The notes: generated from the sequence alone by a model not told the origin. Positions 10,997 to 25,200 are shown, counted from the first letter of the stretch. The stretch: 64,000 bases of DNA from Pempheris klunzingeri (GCF_042242105.1 NC_092013.1:19646618-19710617); one strand, 5' to 3'. Translations and numbers: made by a program.

Positions 10997-13900
10997 GCCA
11001 GCTGCAGATGCTGGAATTTTAAGAACTTTTCATCGCGCTTTGCATCACGTAAAGTCAAAAGCTCTCTTTTTGATCACAGATGAATTATTCTCCTCCACGC
11101 AGATGTTGAAATGCAACGCCTGGCTGGTTAGCAAATGAATGACATCAAATTAGATTCAATTAAGGCTAATTTGATTAGTGGGCCTTGTAAGTGACCAGGA
11201 AGAAAGATGGAATTACTGTTTCCTCTCCCTCCAGGACTGATCTACTGTCGACACAGTGTAGCGCACTGGGAAGGCGGATAAAGAGGAGATAGCGTTACTC
11301 TGCTGCAGTGAAATGGTTCAATCAGCAACAGTCTGTGCATCCTCCCAAAGTGTCCTTGAGCAAGATAACAACTTGCCATGAGCTAAAAGTCTAAATGTGA
11401 CTGTAAGAATTAGTCATTCGCTGCCACTGGGTGAACATTTTGAGCGCCCAGTAACATTGTTAGCTGCCCTGCTTCAGCATAAGCTGTCTTTAGCTCGCCC
11501 TGCGGCGGCCTGACACCGGCCAGCTGTACGCTCCGTGGACACTGACAGTGATTCTCCTTCACCTGCTCCACTGCATTGTGCATTGCTACGTTTTATAAAT
11601 AGCCATGTTAAATATTCATCTGTCAGCATTTGCATCCAAAGTATTTCGCACTTCACAGCTGAGTTTCATAAAGTCAAAAGGATAGCCAAACAATTTACAC
11701 AACTATTTACTGACATGATTAGAAACACTGGAGGGAAATAAGACGTAAAGAAACGGTTGCAGAAATGTCAAAGTGTGTGTATCAGCTCTCACTAAACCTT
11801 CACCCCACCTGTATGCTATTCACGCATTTTTGAGTTTGTGTCAACATTGTAATCGAGCTCAAAGGAGACAATTATTCAGCAACAGAATTAAGATAAATTA
11901 GATTTCTGTAAAAGATGTGGTCATAAATCTACATTACCAACTACTAATGACATAAATGTAATATTCAGTACGAGTATCATCGTGATAGAATTTAGTGATT
12001 TAGAATTAATAATAATGATAATAATAAAATAACACTTTACTGTTAATTCTTCTTAAGGACAATTCCAAATGTTGCTGATTGTTTCCCTGAAAGGATATGC
12101 ATCATGTCCCTAAGGTAACTTGATCAACTCCAACAGTAAAAGGTCATTTGTAAAAGCTTGAAGTGGATGCAAATATACACAAACAGTGCTGATTGTTCTT
12201 ATAATCTTTTAGTTTGTGTTTGTTTTCCCCAATTCTGAAAGTCTAAATTTGGAATATCTTGACTTGATGAATTTTTCATATAACCTCACCTCCAACTAAA
12301 GGACTTGAATTTTTTATCAGGGTCCTCATCACCTCAAACATATGGTTCTTATCCATACATGCATATAAAAGTAGTTGCAAATGTCTGCCTTTTAAGAGCG
12401 TCCCCGGCCCACAGCTGATACACCATCACAAAGATTATGATTTTATTATCACTTTGGTGGAAGTAAATCTTATTTTCTTGCTTTTTTTTTTGCCTGAAGA
12501 CCATTCTGCTCCAGTGCTCATGTAATGTACAGTATGTATGCTTCTCTAAACACCCTCTTTGATATAACATGTTGTGATCCCTAGAAAGTCAAAAAGTAGA
12601 TGAAAACAGCAACATACAATTTGCAGGAATTTTAAAACAGTGCTAAGAACCGAAGTAACCGAACTCTGGCTAGCTTCAGCTAACACTAAAATATTTGCCT
12701 ATTGGAGAAATCTATTTTGACCAATTTGTTCAACTTTCAACATGAATATGATGTTTTAGTGTTTTATTTCACACAATTCACATAATTGAGGCAGTAGCTA
12801 AATTCCAAGTACATTTCTATTTCAGCTAATGTAGCCTAGCTGCATAATAACAATAATAATAATAAACTGCCACACGTCAGGTTTTGAATCTTCATGTGAT
12901 GTGATTAAGCTACATTCATATCACATAACAGAAACACTATAGTGACTCTGATAAGTCAATTTATCGTACGATAAATTAATGTTATCACTTATCTCTTAAT
13001 CGTTTCTCCTCCGATTCTGATAAATCAAGTTTTTTCTGTCAGTTTTTAATAGAGAAAGTGGTTTTGTTACCCATGAGCTTCATTGACCGTGCTATGAAGA
13101 TGACAAGTCCACTTTCCCTTACAGTCGCCACTCTCTCTTAATAATACAGGCTAATGTTTCAGCCATCGGTTTCAATTATCCATCTTTGATTCTGAGTAGT
13201 CAAGTTTTTTTTGCCAGTTTTTAATAGTGCGAAGCGACTTCATTACCCGTGAACCTCACTGACCGTTGCTAAGGACACTCTGCTTTGTGTTACATTATAA
13301 TACTTTTATTACTATTATATCTTTTTAATTACTGGATTTATTCCAAATTGATTTATCCCTCCAAACCCTTTCATCTGTTATGCAGTTTGTCCTCCAGCAT
13401 GAAACCTTTAAACTGTTTTTTCGAACGTCACTACGTCAGTAGTTATTGGCTTATTGGCCGCCAAAATGCAGAAAATGATGATATGTAGCTCTAGAGGGAG
13501 TCATCTTATGGATTTCTGAGTTTCAGCAGTCATGCATGTGTGCAGTGGAGGCATAATGGAAATGAGGAAGGAGCCTCTCACTCCTGCTCAGACTCTCTTT
13601 GTCTTTCTTCTCATCAGGAGCAGCATGAATTATCTTAAAACCCTTCAGTTCAGCCCTCTCCTCTCTGCCAGTACACAGAACACGACGAAGCCAGAATGAA
13701 GGTGCAAAATCTGCAGTTTTATCCGTAATGATCGTGGAAGATTACCAGCAAGCTGAGAGGAGAGAAGTTTCACAAATCACTTCTTTTCCAGCCTCAGAGG
13801 CATACACGGCACTGCCTCAAACATCCCAAATTGTTTCTATCGGGAAACTGTCTTAACAATCAACTGTCTCTGTGCTTATCTGCCCTGCGGAAATTTCTCT

Positions 13901-15189
13901 TGTTCCCTTCTGTCAGTCAATATGCGCTCACGGTGGCATTGAATAACCCATCATCTGTAACCGTCTCATGTAATGGTGTTTAATTCAAGGACGCAGCTCT
14001 TGCTAAAAAAGAACAAAACCTGTCTTTATCAGTGTATACGAGAGACTCCTTTTTCACTGTCGGGCATTGTTCTTTCTTTGCTTACTCTCTTTTGCCAAAG
14101 ATTTGAGTTAATCAGCTTTCTACCAAGTGAACATATTCATGCCCTTAAAACCCAAACCATTTTCCAGGCACAGTTTCTATTCATTTTTTTGAGAATCCAC
14201 TGGCTTTTTGCTGCCATTAAAGCGGTCATGTTGTCATGTCATGCTTCTCTGAGGAGTTGTTCATTTCCCCATTTGTAGTTTTACTGACTGAGATTTCCTA
14301 GATAAAGAAATAACACATTTCTTTCGCACAACATTTTCCCCCTTTCTAAAAATAAGAACAACCATGTGAATCCAGGTTAAAACAAAAATCTCTCATAATG
14401 TCACCTTTTAAATCTGACGTAGTCATGTCAGAAAGCTAGGACTGAATGCTGGAGTGCTGTCTTGCCTTTTACTCCGGCAACAAGTGAAATTGCTTCTAAA
14501 AATGTGCTCAATATAGAGTCAAAGGCAGAGTCTATTTTTAAGGAAGGAGAGGATACTTACACTCTAAAATTCTTTGATGTTCAAAAGTTTAAAAAGGCTA
14601 AAAGCCTTTGGCTAAGCGCTGTGTATCTAAAGATGAAGGCAGATTTAGCCATAGCAATAAACTTTTGCACATAAAAGAATGGCCTTTTAAAGAGATTTGA
14701 GACAGTGGGCAGGGTTTGTGCAATAAGGAATGCAACCTGATAGTAGAAAGACGTTCCTGAAGTGTTTGGTGCCGTGAATATATGCAAACTCTTCCTTAAC
14801 AAATGGATTTTCCCTCAGCTATGAACAGTGATTAACGTCTTTATTCTCAATGTGTGTTCTTAATCTATCTACAGTGCTGTGTGAGCCGTCTTATAATGGA
14901 AGTGGATTGTCTTACAGTATCAGTTCCCTGAGAATAAATTTCTTGACTCTCAGCCGAATATACTGAGCATGTCTGATTGATTCATGAGCCCCAATATCAT
15001 TACTATCATTAGGACATACATCTCCAGTGCTTTCTGGATATGGAGCTTGCCAAGGGCAGCTATTATGGGGGTGTTACATTGAATGTGACCTGGCTGTGAA
15101 CTGTCAGCGTTATCTGTGGATTAATAAGGGGCCAGTATACTCCATCAGGAGGGCTTGTCAGATGGTCGAATAGCTTCAGAGACCCACTC

Positions 15190-15269
<80 letters not shown>
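15190..15269. repeat. Compound poly(C)-(CA)n microsatellite
   Basis: A C-run of about 17 continues into about 30 CA units. It generates a spurious VCVCVC ORF on the minus strand. Confidence 0.95.
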
Positions 15270-15270
<1 letters not shown>

Positions 15271-16338
15271 TTCTGGTGCCAGATTAGCAGGGGCGCAGTG
15301 TCCAACCATTTAACCGCCTTCTCATCCTTCCTCCACCTGCTCTCCTCTGGGGCTCTCCATCTTTTCCTCACTTATGCCCTTTGTCCTTTCTTCCCTCTGA
15401 ATTTAAATGCGTCCATCCGTCCTTTCTTTTCTTCCCATGTATCAATGAAAACACACAGGATTGTGAGTTATGACATTAAACTGAGCAAATTTTTTACCAT
15501 CATATTCTGAGCCAACTGCAATAAAACAGGGAATGTGTCTAATCTGTCAATGGCCATTGTCATCATCGCCCCCCTGATGGGAAATTCACAATCATGGAGC
15601 TGTGCCCATTGTTTTCACTGAGAGCGGCACAGAGAGCATTAACCCAGCACAGGAAGCTCAGCATGCCTCTGGCTTCAACACAAACATCCATACATACACA
15701 GACTTGTGCACACACAAACACACGTGCATGCATCCACAAATGCACAGCAGGTGAACACACAAGATATCGTGCCATCGGTTCTCGTCTTACGAATGAAGGA
15801 ACTACAGTTGGATTCCACGGTGCACTTTGATTCTGCGTGTTGAATTTATCTGTTAAATTTATCTTTGTCCTCATGTGGCCCGCAGCGGTTGTTGTCGCAC
15901 ATGATGCCATGCAGCGTGGTAGATGAGAATGAGCAATGCCTCATTATTCCACACCAAATAATATTTTCCTTTTGGAAAGAATACAGTATAAATGCTGTTA
16001 TAATATCACCGTCGACCGTTTGCTGTAGGTGATCTATCAAGAACAGTTTAAAGGGCATTAATATATTGCAGGAAATATATTTATTTTTGCTAAAATGAAG
16101 TAATGGATTTATACTCGCTCCCAGCAGCGGGAGGTATTTTAATTTAAAAAATTTAACTTACATTGAATTCACCTTGAGGTGCCACCCTTCAAATGGGAAT
16201 CCTTGGCTCGTGTACACTGAACATTATACTTCATACACACAAACCACATATTCAAGTTCTTTCTCAAGTGTACGATTATCAAACTACTAGTTACATACAC
16301 AAAACTACTTAACATATAAATGAGTGGATAAATGCAAC

Positions 16339-16342
<4 letters not shown>

Positions 16343-16373
<31 letters not shown>
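16343..16373. repeat. (CA)n microsatellite
   Basis: About 15 CA units. Confidence 0.95.
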
Positions 16374-16376
<3 letters not shown>

Positions 16377-17731
16377 TATACATAAGCATAAACACACTCG
16401 TGTTTCACTCCACTATGTTGGTACACAGAGCAGGTAATCACCATTATTCAATAAAGCTCTGTTACAAGTTTATTTCTCCTGTGTTTAAAAGTGTGGCATT
16501 CTGTGCTGCTGTATGATACGGGACACATCATAGGGATTAGCAGGATATCCATGCACGATGGCAGTTATGTAAAACCTCTGTCATCATGACAAGTGACCTG
16601 TAAAGTTACCCCATGCATATAAAAGCATGCATGTAACATCACAGATTTAATGTAAAATAGAAATATATTCAACATCGAACACAGATTCTTTCTTGTGACC
16701 ATCAAGGCTATCAAAAGTGAGCGTCAGCCTGAGAAGCTTATTTCTGATATAGAACAGAAACAATGACAAAAAAATATATTAAAAAGTACCAGTAGAATTT
16801 CAAAACCATCAGGGCCATTAAAAGCAGAGATCAGCTTAAAAGGCAGTCATTTGTTATATGCTCTAAAACACAGAAATAGCATATGGCATCTCACACACAT
16901 ACAGGAATGCACAATCTGGATGCGCAGCAGTGGCACAGCGGCGGATGCAGCGGCCGTAATCTGTGATTTTTTTTGGGTTTTATTTCTGATTATTTCAGCA
17001 AAAAAACACTGAACAGTGTAAATAGTGTTGTTCGCTACTGACAACCAGGTGCAAATAGCATCTGCTACAGAGTAAACCTCAGACAGAAAGCTCTGATGAG
17101 AGAGAGCCGAGAGCTCCAGCGTCAGACATTACCGGGGCCGGAGCCAGTGGTTTGAACTGATACAACAAATTGATACGGCTCTGGACTACAGTCCTCCACC
17201 TCAAAGTCCACTTCAGGGGACTCTGGAGGGGAACCCCCCCCACCCCTGAAAACGAGCTCTCTGTGGTGTAGGTGCCTTATGATTTTGTGCCACTCTCCGC
17301 TTTTCTCTGCCTCTGGGATTTTATCACTGAGCAGCTACTCGTCACTGAACTTTCCATGAGTAGTTTATCTGCTCTCTATGAGAGCTGCAAACTTGTTAAT
17401 CATCACACTACATTGACAATTCATGGCAACAGTGCTGGAACGTCCTGCTCAGGACTGATCGGTCTCTATTTTACATTGTCACGACAATGCATCACGTTCA
17501 GGCATCTGCTAGTTTCTTCAAGCCCTCAGATACCTTCCATTGGGACATTTACACACAAGACTAACACTCTGCAGCATGCTAGCAGCCCTGTGAGGCTGTA
17601 CTTAGGCAGAGCTTGCTTTCAGCTAAATGCTAATGAGAACATGCTAACATGCACAAAATGACAGTTCTGATGTCTATGGCATTTTCACCATCTTAGTTTA
17701 GTATATCATAATGCTAATATTTGCTAATAGG

Positions 17732-17889
17732 CAGGGGCGTAGCACCAAATTCTGGGCCCTGTACACTCTCAATGTCAGTGGGCCCCATCCCAGTGGAGCC
17801 TATTACTATGACAACTAAAGATAAAGAGAAAAAATAATAAAAAAAATAAAAAAATCAGATATTGATTTATAATGTGTCAAGTGTTGTGA

Positions 17890-17932
<43 letters not shown>

Positions 17933-18379
17933 CCTCGCGAACCAACATACCAACGTAAGTTAATTGGACTTTGCATAACAAGCAAACTCGGTTCACCTTT
18001 GGGAAAGAAAGCAGTCAACAGCTGCCACTGCCTCCCCTCATTCTGCCTTCTTTCTTTTTCTTTCCTCTTCTGATACCCCGACTTGTGCTCCTTGGGCAGC
18101 ATCATGTCTAACCCCCAGGTCATTCAATCTGGGCTCACTGACGTTACACTTGTCGCCGGTCGCTGTCGGGCGGACTAAACCATTTTGCGCCTCCAAGAGG
18201 GGGCCCCCAGAATGTCCAATATGTTGAGAGGACTTTGACATAAAGTTCATTCTCTCAGTTGATGTTATCAATATATTTGAAATAAATTATGACACCAATT
18301 AATTGGAGGGCCCAATTCATTCGAAATGAAAACATCACAAAAAAAATATATATATTTTCCCCCCACTACCACGCCCATG
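17732..18379. mobile_element. Non-autonomous hAT-type element (648 bp) with 8-bp target duplication
   Basis: The left terminus is CAGGGGCGTAGC. The right terminus, read on the opposite strand, is CATGGGCGTGGT, so the ends form an imperfect terminal inverted repeat of the hAT CAG-G type. Immediately outside both ends lies the identical octamer CTAATAGG (17724-17731 and 18380-18387), the 8-bp duplication typical of hAT transposition. The interior contains a (TC)n run at 17897-17925 and no transposase reading frame. It is inserted in an older dispersed repeat. Confidence 0.8.
17897..17926. repeat. (TC)n microsatellite inside the hAT element
   Basis: About 15 TC units; source of a spurious RERERE ORF on the minus strand. 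Confidence 0.9.
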
Positions 18380-20905
18380 CTAATAGGTAAAAAAAAATAA
18401 ATTGAGAATCTGATTGGTTTTGCAACTATTCCATCATCAGCCAAAACCTTGGACACATTTTATTTTTGACCTGATGATGGCATCAGGGGATCGCCAGAGT
18501 TAACTGGTTGTCAAGAATATTTCACTCGAAACCACAAATGCGAACGAGAGGAAAAAATGCCAGTAAACCACCGAACACCAGTGGACAAATTGCCAGATCA
18601 GGTTCACTGTAGGAAACCTCGTGCCGATTTTCCCCATAACCTACAGATGTTGCAGATTCTACTGATAAGAGGATATTTGAGGAAATTCATAGAACAACCC
18701 CGTGAGATTACCATCTATACCCGGTTAGATACTGAGAAAAGATTGTATCTTGTACCCTGCAGTCTCTCTGTCTCGCTCTCCCTCTCTAACACTGATGGAT
18801 ATCCAGGGCTACGTCTTCACTCAGCCATGCACACTTGCCCTCCCATTTCCCTGCTGAGGGGTCAGCTCAGCTCGTGTCTGTTGGAAAGCTTTCACAGGAG
18901 CCGCATCTTTAGCCATTGTGAGCTAACAGCAGGTAGTTTTGCTGTTGACTCTATTGAAGTGACTTATTTCATCCCTCGTCTTTGAGGTATTATTTTACAA
19001 AGATGCAGCATTCGAAGAACGTCGTTTCAAAGTGAGACACCTGTGCTCAGTAGCTCCAGAATATAAAGTAAAAGCAACGCCGTTTTTACCGCCTGTGTGT
19101 TGAATTTTGTTTCAACATCCATGTACTGCGTATGTTGGTGGAAATGACATCTTTTTTTCTAACTTGATTGTAGTACATACTATTTCATGGATGCTTCTCC
19201 TTCTCCAGTGATGTGTTCCCACATTTTCAGGGCTCTGAAAATGAAAGCTTGGATGACTGGCATCCCCGCTGCCTTCGGGAACGGATGACCTTAGAGGTTA
19301 GCATGAGAGCATTCTTGTCCGTGACTCTCGGGTTAACGTCCTCACAACCTCTCCAAGGAGAAAAACGCAAGCCAAACAAAGTACTGTGGGATTTCAGAGA
19401 ATGAAGCATATGATTGTCATTTAGGTCTGTGGGTTCCCAGGCCAACAGGGAATTTTAAAGCCCATTTTATGTTGTTCATGAGAGGCTGATTTGGAGTTTT
19501 GTTGCCATTTGCAGATTTGTTTTGAAGTCAAACAAGTCTATCTGAGGATAATAGCTTCCAAGGTTGATTAGCTTTATTACATCTTTACCCAGTGGCCTCG
19601 TTCTCTGTCTCTGTAATGCCAGCTAATCAGGTGGGAAATGCGAGGCGCCAAATTCCAGAGAAGGATAATGATTTACAGGCTGCAGTGAGAGTGGTGGAAA
19701 GGTGGTTTTTAGAACTTACGCAGTGTTATTGAAAATGTCAGCCGTGGACCTGGGGACACACGGAGCAGGTGGAAAGAACGTCACGAACACTCACAAGAAT
19801 CCTGAAAAGGCATCCGTGTGTCAGCGAGCACAAACAATTTAGGAGCAAACAGCCCATACACACAGACACAAACACAGTGCACATGAAAACATTGCACTTC
19901 AGAGTGTGTGTTTACTGTACGCGCTGTCTCTCTGTGACTTGCACAGTGTGCATGTCTTTGTTTGAGAGGAGTGTTCATGAGTCACCACAGTCTTTAGCCC
20001 GAGGCTCAGCAGCCAGCCAGCTGAAGGAGGGGATGCATGTTTTATTTTAGTCACTCTAATATGCCGTGAAGACATCATTATCTTGAAACATGTTGGATTG
20101 CAGAGCCTCTATTGTTTAAAATGGCACATAATATGTGGATAACTTAAACTGTTTCGTCCTCATCACAGTCATAGAGATCATTAAATGTGAAATTCAGCGT
20201 GCTTCATTAGACGTGGCTTTTGTTATTGCCAGCTAAGCAGTGTGTTGCTGTGTGTGTGTTTGTTATTACAGAAGGATGTTATCTGTTCTGTCACGCACAT
20301 ACCAGCGCTGCCCATAGGGGAGAGGTGAGCATGCAATGAACTTGGCTGATTGAGGGCACAGGGTGCAGAGGCGCGCTGTGCACGGCCACGGTTGCTTGTG
20401 AATTCTAAGGATGCCTCACAAGAGGCCCTTTTGTCAGCGTCAACTCCCTTTGAGAAATGTTGTGAACGGCACAGAGTGTGTGAGATCTTCCCCACATTCC
20501 TCCCACAGCATCAGCGTTTCCTATCTTGATATCTTTAACCTCTGCGCATCCCAAGACTTCATATTTTCCTTATAGATCCAAATCAAATAACACAATGAAA
20601 ACACTTGATGGCATTTATGTCTTGGTAAGTGATATCATTGAGACATTTTCCTTCAAATATATCACAGAAAGAGAAAACGGTTGTATAATCTAATCATTTT
20701 GGCATCGAATCAGTGTTTCATCGCTGCAAAGTGTCACCACTTTGGCCTAGACTGGTTCAGTGACTGTAAAATATGTGTATGAAAGACTTTCAGGAATAAA
20801 GTGCCTGGTCAGGCAGAATGTACAGAAGAAAAAGAAGAGAAATATCAATTTGTTTCTGCTACACTTGAGGTCATTGACACTTTGACAGAGTTAGGCCAAG
20901 AAGTG

Positions 20906-21012
<107 letters not shown>

Positions 21013-21036
21013 GCTCAATTCAGTAACTTCCTGCAC

Positions 21037-21058
21037 GCACACACACACACACACACAC
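21037..21058. repeat. (CA)n microsatellite
   Basis: About 11 CA units between the GATA array and the proposed anks1a promoter. Confidence 0.9.
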
Positions 21059-21106
21059 TCTTAGACACACACACAGACAGAAAAAGAGGAATCCCGACTC
21101 TCCCTC

Positions 21107-21314
21107 TTTTAAAATGGAGCAGCCAGTCAGTGCGTCAGTAACCTGATTACCCCAGCTGTCAGTCTGAATAAGGCCAGGCTTTGGGATCCTCCCGTCCTCT
21201 GATCCTCTGTACGGGACAGAGCTGGTCCTCCTGAAGAGTCTGGAAACAACCTCAGAACCGGACGGACACAAAAACACAGAGCAGGCAAAGCACCAGGGCT
21301 GCAAAATTCAGCAG
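21107..21314 (+). promoter_or_regulatory. anks1a: Probable upstream promoter and noncoding first exon of anks1a
   Basis: A TATA-like TTTTAAAA lies at 21107-21114. The following unique sequence ends in a strong donor, AGCAG/GTAAGT, at 21314/21315. The next acceptor is TGTGTCTTTCAG at 21858, after a pyrimidine-rich tract, just upstream of the first coding exon. This fits a noncoding first exon starting near 21140. There is no transcript evidence; this is inferred from signals only. Confidence 0.45.
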
Positions 21315-21858
21315 GTAAGTGCACTCAGAAATGAGGACCTTTTAAAATTCAGCTGATGGTGATGAGTTTAATTTTTTCTAACTATCAGACAACAGGCTTA
21401 ATCTGTATAGATGCTTTTGAATGCAGCTTTGTGTCAGAGTGAGAGGTGTGCTCTTGTGTGTGTCTGTATTACATGTGGATGCAGATGAAAACATGCACTC
21501 TCATGTGCCTCTTTATTTGTCTTGTGCCGGTTTCCTATTTCAGATTCTACTGGGGATATTCTCTTTCAAGCATTGCATGACCACATTAGATACATGGAAG
21601 GAGAAAGTGTAGGATTATGAGAAAAGTCTCAGTTGAGAGGATAAAGGACTGTTTGAAGGAGCCACTCACTAAGGGGAGGGCAACAGGATACAACTAGTGG
21701 GTGGACCTTGATGATTGTTTCCGTGCACAACAAGTCTCTCATTTTCACGCTCCTGTTCCCTCAAAACAGGAGCACTTTGTATGAGTTGGAGTCAACTGGT
21801 GCACAGGCACATTTCCCAAGTCCACAGTGCTTATATTTTATTAATCTGTGTCTTTCAG

Positions 21859-22291
21859 TCCCACCATTGACTGGCTTTTCATAACTACAAGTTAAGAAGC
21901 TCCACAAAGATCCTGGACGACTTTGTGGACCGACTAAACAAGTCAGAAAACTGCAGGAAACTGAGGACCCTGAGCTGCGCTCGGCAGCTCTACAACAATG
22001 GCAGAGTGCGCTCCGGATGCCAACCCCGCCAAGGTGATCCAGAATCCAAAGGCTGACGTTAAGGACTCGAGTGAAGTTCCAGCTGAGTCTGCATCGGTGG
22101 CAGCGGTCAGACTCAGACCTGCAGACCTGGGGCTGATTCGAAGCTTGTCCAAGTCGGACTCTGACTTGTTGGCCTCACCACTCGGGGAGGAGGATGGAGG
22201 TCTGGCCGGCCGCTGTGGATCCGTGTCTAACTGCAGCTCTGGGCAGCCGTCCATGGACTGCATGCCTTCCTTTGCCTCTGAGTGGGATGAG
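21859..22291 (+). CDS. anks1a: anks1a exon with start codon (5' UTR 21859-21997, coding 21998-22291)
   Basis: Acceptor TCTTTCAG at 21858, donor GTAATA at 22292. It encodes 98 residues ([10 protein letters not shown] onward) including [26 protein letters not shown] and SFASEWDE. These align with the segment just before the SAM domains of human ANKS1A ([33 protein letters not shown]), which is internal in that protein. The in-frame TGA at 21971 argues that translation begins in this exon, unless a cryptic acceptor at 21987 (CGGCAG) is used. Confidence 0.8.
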
Positions 22292-25200
22292 GTAATACTC
22301 GAGCTCTGGGGACGGGAAACAAGTGGGAGGGCGTAGAGGACAGAGGGAGTGGCACCGTCGGTGTTCGCTGTCCTTAAGAGAGAGTGTGTGCTAGCCAATG
22401 TGAATGTGTGAGAAAAAAAAGAGTCTGATGAAAGATGCAAGTGAGGATTAGCCAGAAAAAAATGAAATAAATGGGGACAGATGAAGCAGCACATTTCAGG
22501 AAAGAGAAATGAAGGGAGGAGGGGAGAGGGTGAGAGCAGAAGCAGCAGTATGAGAGTGATCAGCAGAGTCCAGCGGTGATAGACTGTAGTAACTTCATAT
22601 AGGCTGCTGGCATAGAATGCCTGCGGGTGAGTGCTTGAATGCATGAATGGCTTGATCACTTGCACCGACCTCCCTGTAGCAGCCCTGGCATCCAAGACTA
22701 ATTGGGCTTGTGCTGTCATTCCACATCCACTCAGTACATGTCTCAGGGGCCGACCCACGCTTCCACTGTCTCCTCCCGCACTCCTCTGGCTCCTTTGCTC
22801 CGTCTTGCGCCATCTACTTTCAACCCACTGAGAGCAATCTCCCCCCTCTTATCCCCAAAAGCCTTAACTTGTGATTTCTGAGCACTTTGGATCGTCAATG
22901 CATCACACCCTAAAGCACTGCAACCACCATGATATTAATAGTATTTTTTTTTTTTTTTTACCCAAACTTCCTAACAAATGTCAATAGTCCAAACCTGTGG
23001 GGACAATGGCTGCCTGATATATATTATTGTTGTGCACAGCTTAAGGGCAAAACAGTGCGATTTCTTAAAATGTCAACAGCACACTAAAACACTTTATGAC
23101 ACTTTATGACACTTTCTGTGGCGTGCTTAACCCTTAACCCCTATCACATTGATAAAAGTTATGAAATATCGTTCAGAATACTAGATTAAGTTTTGGGCCA
23201 GTGCAATATCTTGTGATAACCAGTTTGGGCCTGTATCTTAGTCCGTTGGTGTTTGTTTATACCTATTAAACCTCTGAGTCAACCTCAGTTTAGCAGCAGT
23301 TCATTTTATGTGAATTGTTGGGTGACTGATTCTGATGTTCCATCAGACTAATTTGATTGTTTCTGGAGTTTATTTATCACTATTATTATTATTATTATTA
23401 TTACTACTATTATCATTTATTATTACAGAATTACATCCCGAAAAATGTAAAGACAGCTTCGAAAAGTTAGATAATAGATAAATGCTCAGAAACTTCTACA
23501 GAGTTTGGTTGGTGGTTGCGCTATAATTTTTTGGGGGATTTTGGACTCGTGACTGAAGTATTTCTTAAATTCTGGCTCCAGACATATTGGTCTCGACTGT
23601 AGTTAGCTTTTTTCTTTCCTGCCTAGCAGCGCCGGCTCTGCTGTTGGTCACCTCATATTCAAATGCTGCTCTGAATCATTTACAGGTGATGCTAATGCTT
23701 ATTTTCCATAGTGTGTCTTATCCACATTACAACCAAGCATCCACATTTTAGATTTGTATTCTCATGCACAAATGTGTGGAAAGGTTATTATATTTAATAT
23801 AAGTCATAGTCTTTTGCCTAGCAAATCTTGTTTTATGCCGTTTCCTGAATCACAGAAAAGATTCAGTAAGTTTAAGCTTCACTTTTTCCTCACTTCAGAG
23901 TACTTTTACTCTGCTTTGTGTGCCCCTCTCCCTCTCCAGTGCCTGCTCCCTGCTCCACCCCTCCGCTCTCTGTTTATTCAGGCCATGTTGGGTGGGGTGT
24001 CCTGTTCTCAAGGGCATCCTGTTTTGCAGCTGCTCCCGGGTGTCTGTTCCTCCTCCAGATTTCAAGGGATTTGTTTGGGTTGGGGATATGGGTGTGTGAT
24101 GAGGGCAAAAATTGACTCTGGCTTGCGAGTATATCTCATGAAGCAATCAACCACCGCCAAACATTAAAGAGACACACGAGGCTCGGAGGGAGGCTGGGCT
24201 TCGGGCCACATACATAAACACACACACACATATACAGCAGATGTGCACACAGAAAGCAAAAGTACTGAATACAAATGTTGGCATTCGGATGTTATTATAA
24301 AGAGGAAGTTCTGAGATTAAGTATAACCTTTAAACACCATTGACATTTTCAGTGGTACATATACATTTTAAATGGTATTAGGTCTGGCAGCTTGTGTAAC
24401 TGCAGACCATTTTTTGGGCCCCTATTGTAGTGAAAGTACTTGGTATTCTATTGAACCTAAACAAAGGGAAGACTAAGGCAATGCAATGAGACATTTCTTT
24501 TCTGATGTTAATAAAGCAGAAATGGTCAGCTGGCCTACATCTACAGGATTGTATATACAAGTGCGTAAAGATCTGTGAATAAGGGATACTACTATGGGGA
24601 ACTTCAATGGTAATCTTTCTGGAGCTATCATTAATCTAGTCAAATAAAACTTCAATAAAGAAAAGCACTCAATGGAAATGCTCAACACCACAGTCACTCT
24701 TAGCCATTTATTATCAGGTGGCAGTTCTGATTTATGAGTGTGTGTTGTGATGTCCTCTACCTGTCCTGTCAGCTTTTGTTGGCTTAGTACATCATTCTTT
24801 TAATATCAGACTGCAGTGTCTGTATGGATGATGGTAAAAAAATTATCTTTAAAATAAGTGACAGATACTTGAAGTGAGTAATTTATATAACGGTTCATGG
24901 CTGTTGTATTAACATATTTGGAAGGTTTATGAGGCAACATAAATAAATAAATTGGGATTGGGAATTAAAAAAGGCCATTAGCTTTGTCAGTTGGAGTCGC
25001 AATAATCAAGAGTAGCAGGGTTGAGCTGAAGACAGCAGGTCAAACAAACTGAATGAAAAATGTCTAAATTCAAACCGTACACTAGCAGAACTCAGTCCTG
25101 GGCACATAAAGTCAATGGTCCTCAGTGGGAACTGAAGTGAAAAATAGTTTCCACATTATATCCGTTTAATAAGTCTGACAGCAACAGGCCATTATCTGCC

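Larger units (their letters stand above)
17590..18545. repeat. Older dispersed repeat interrupted by a hAT element
   Basis: The left part (17590-17731) has AGCTAAATGCTAATGAGAAC, ATGCTAACATGCACAAAATG and GCATTTTCACCATCTTAGTT. The right part (18388-18545) has TTTTTGACCTGATGATGGCA, CAGGGGATCGCCAGAGT and TTTCACTCGAAACCACAAATG. These belong to one common fish repeat family, so the copy was continuous before the hAT insertion at 17732-18379. Confidence 0.6.

Noticed and set aside
14462..14674. 70-codon ORF with Lys-rich, vaguely helical sequence, considered as an ankyrin-region exon
   Set aside because: No ankyrin consensus residues (TPLH, GH, GAD) and no splice signals in a consistent phase.
15063..15371. 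VCVCVC-containing 102-codon minus-strand ORF
   Set aside because: Translation of the poly(C)-(CA)n microsatellite.
17815..18123. 102-codon minus-strand ORF with an RERERE tract, considered as a hAT transposase fragment
   Set aside because: The RE repeat is the (TC)n microsatellite and nothing resembles a hAT dimerisation domain or catalytic core. The element looks non-autonomous.
21943..22758. 271-codon ORF on the minus strand
   Set aside because: It lies opposite the first anks1a coding exon and runs into intron. It is Ser/Leu/Pro-rich with no recognisable domain, and the plus-strand reading has clear family motifs.
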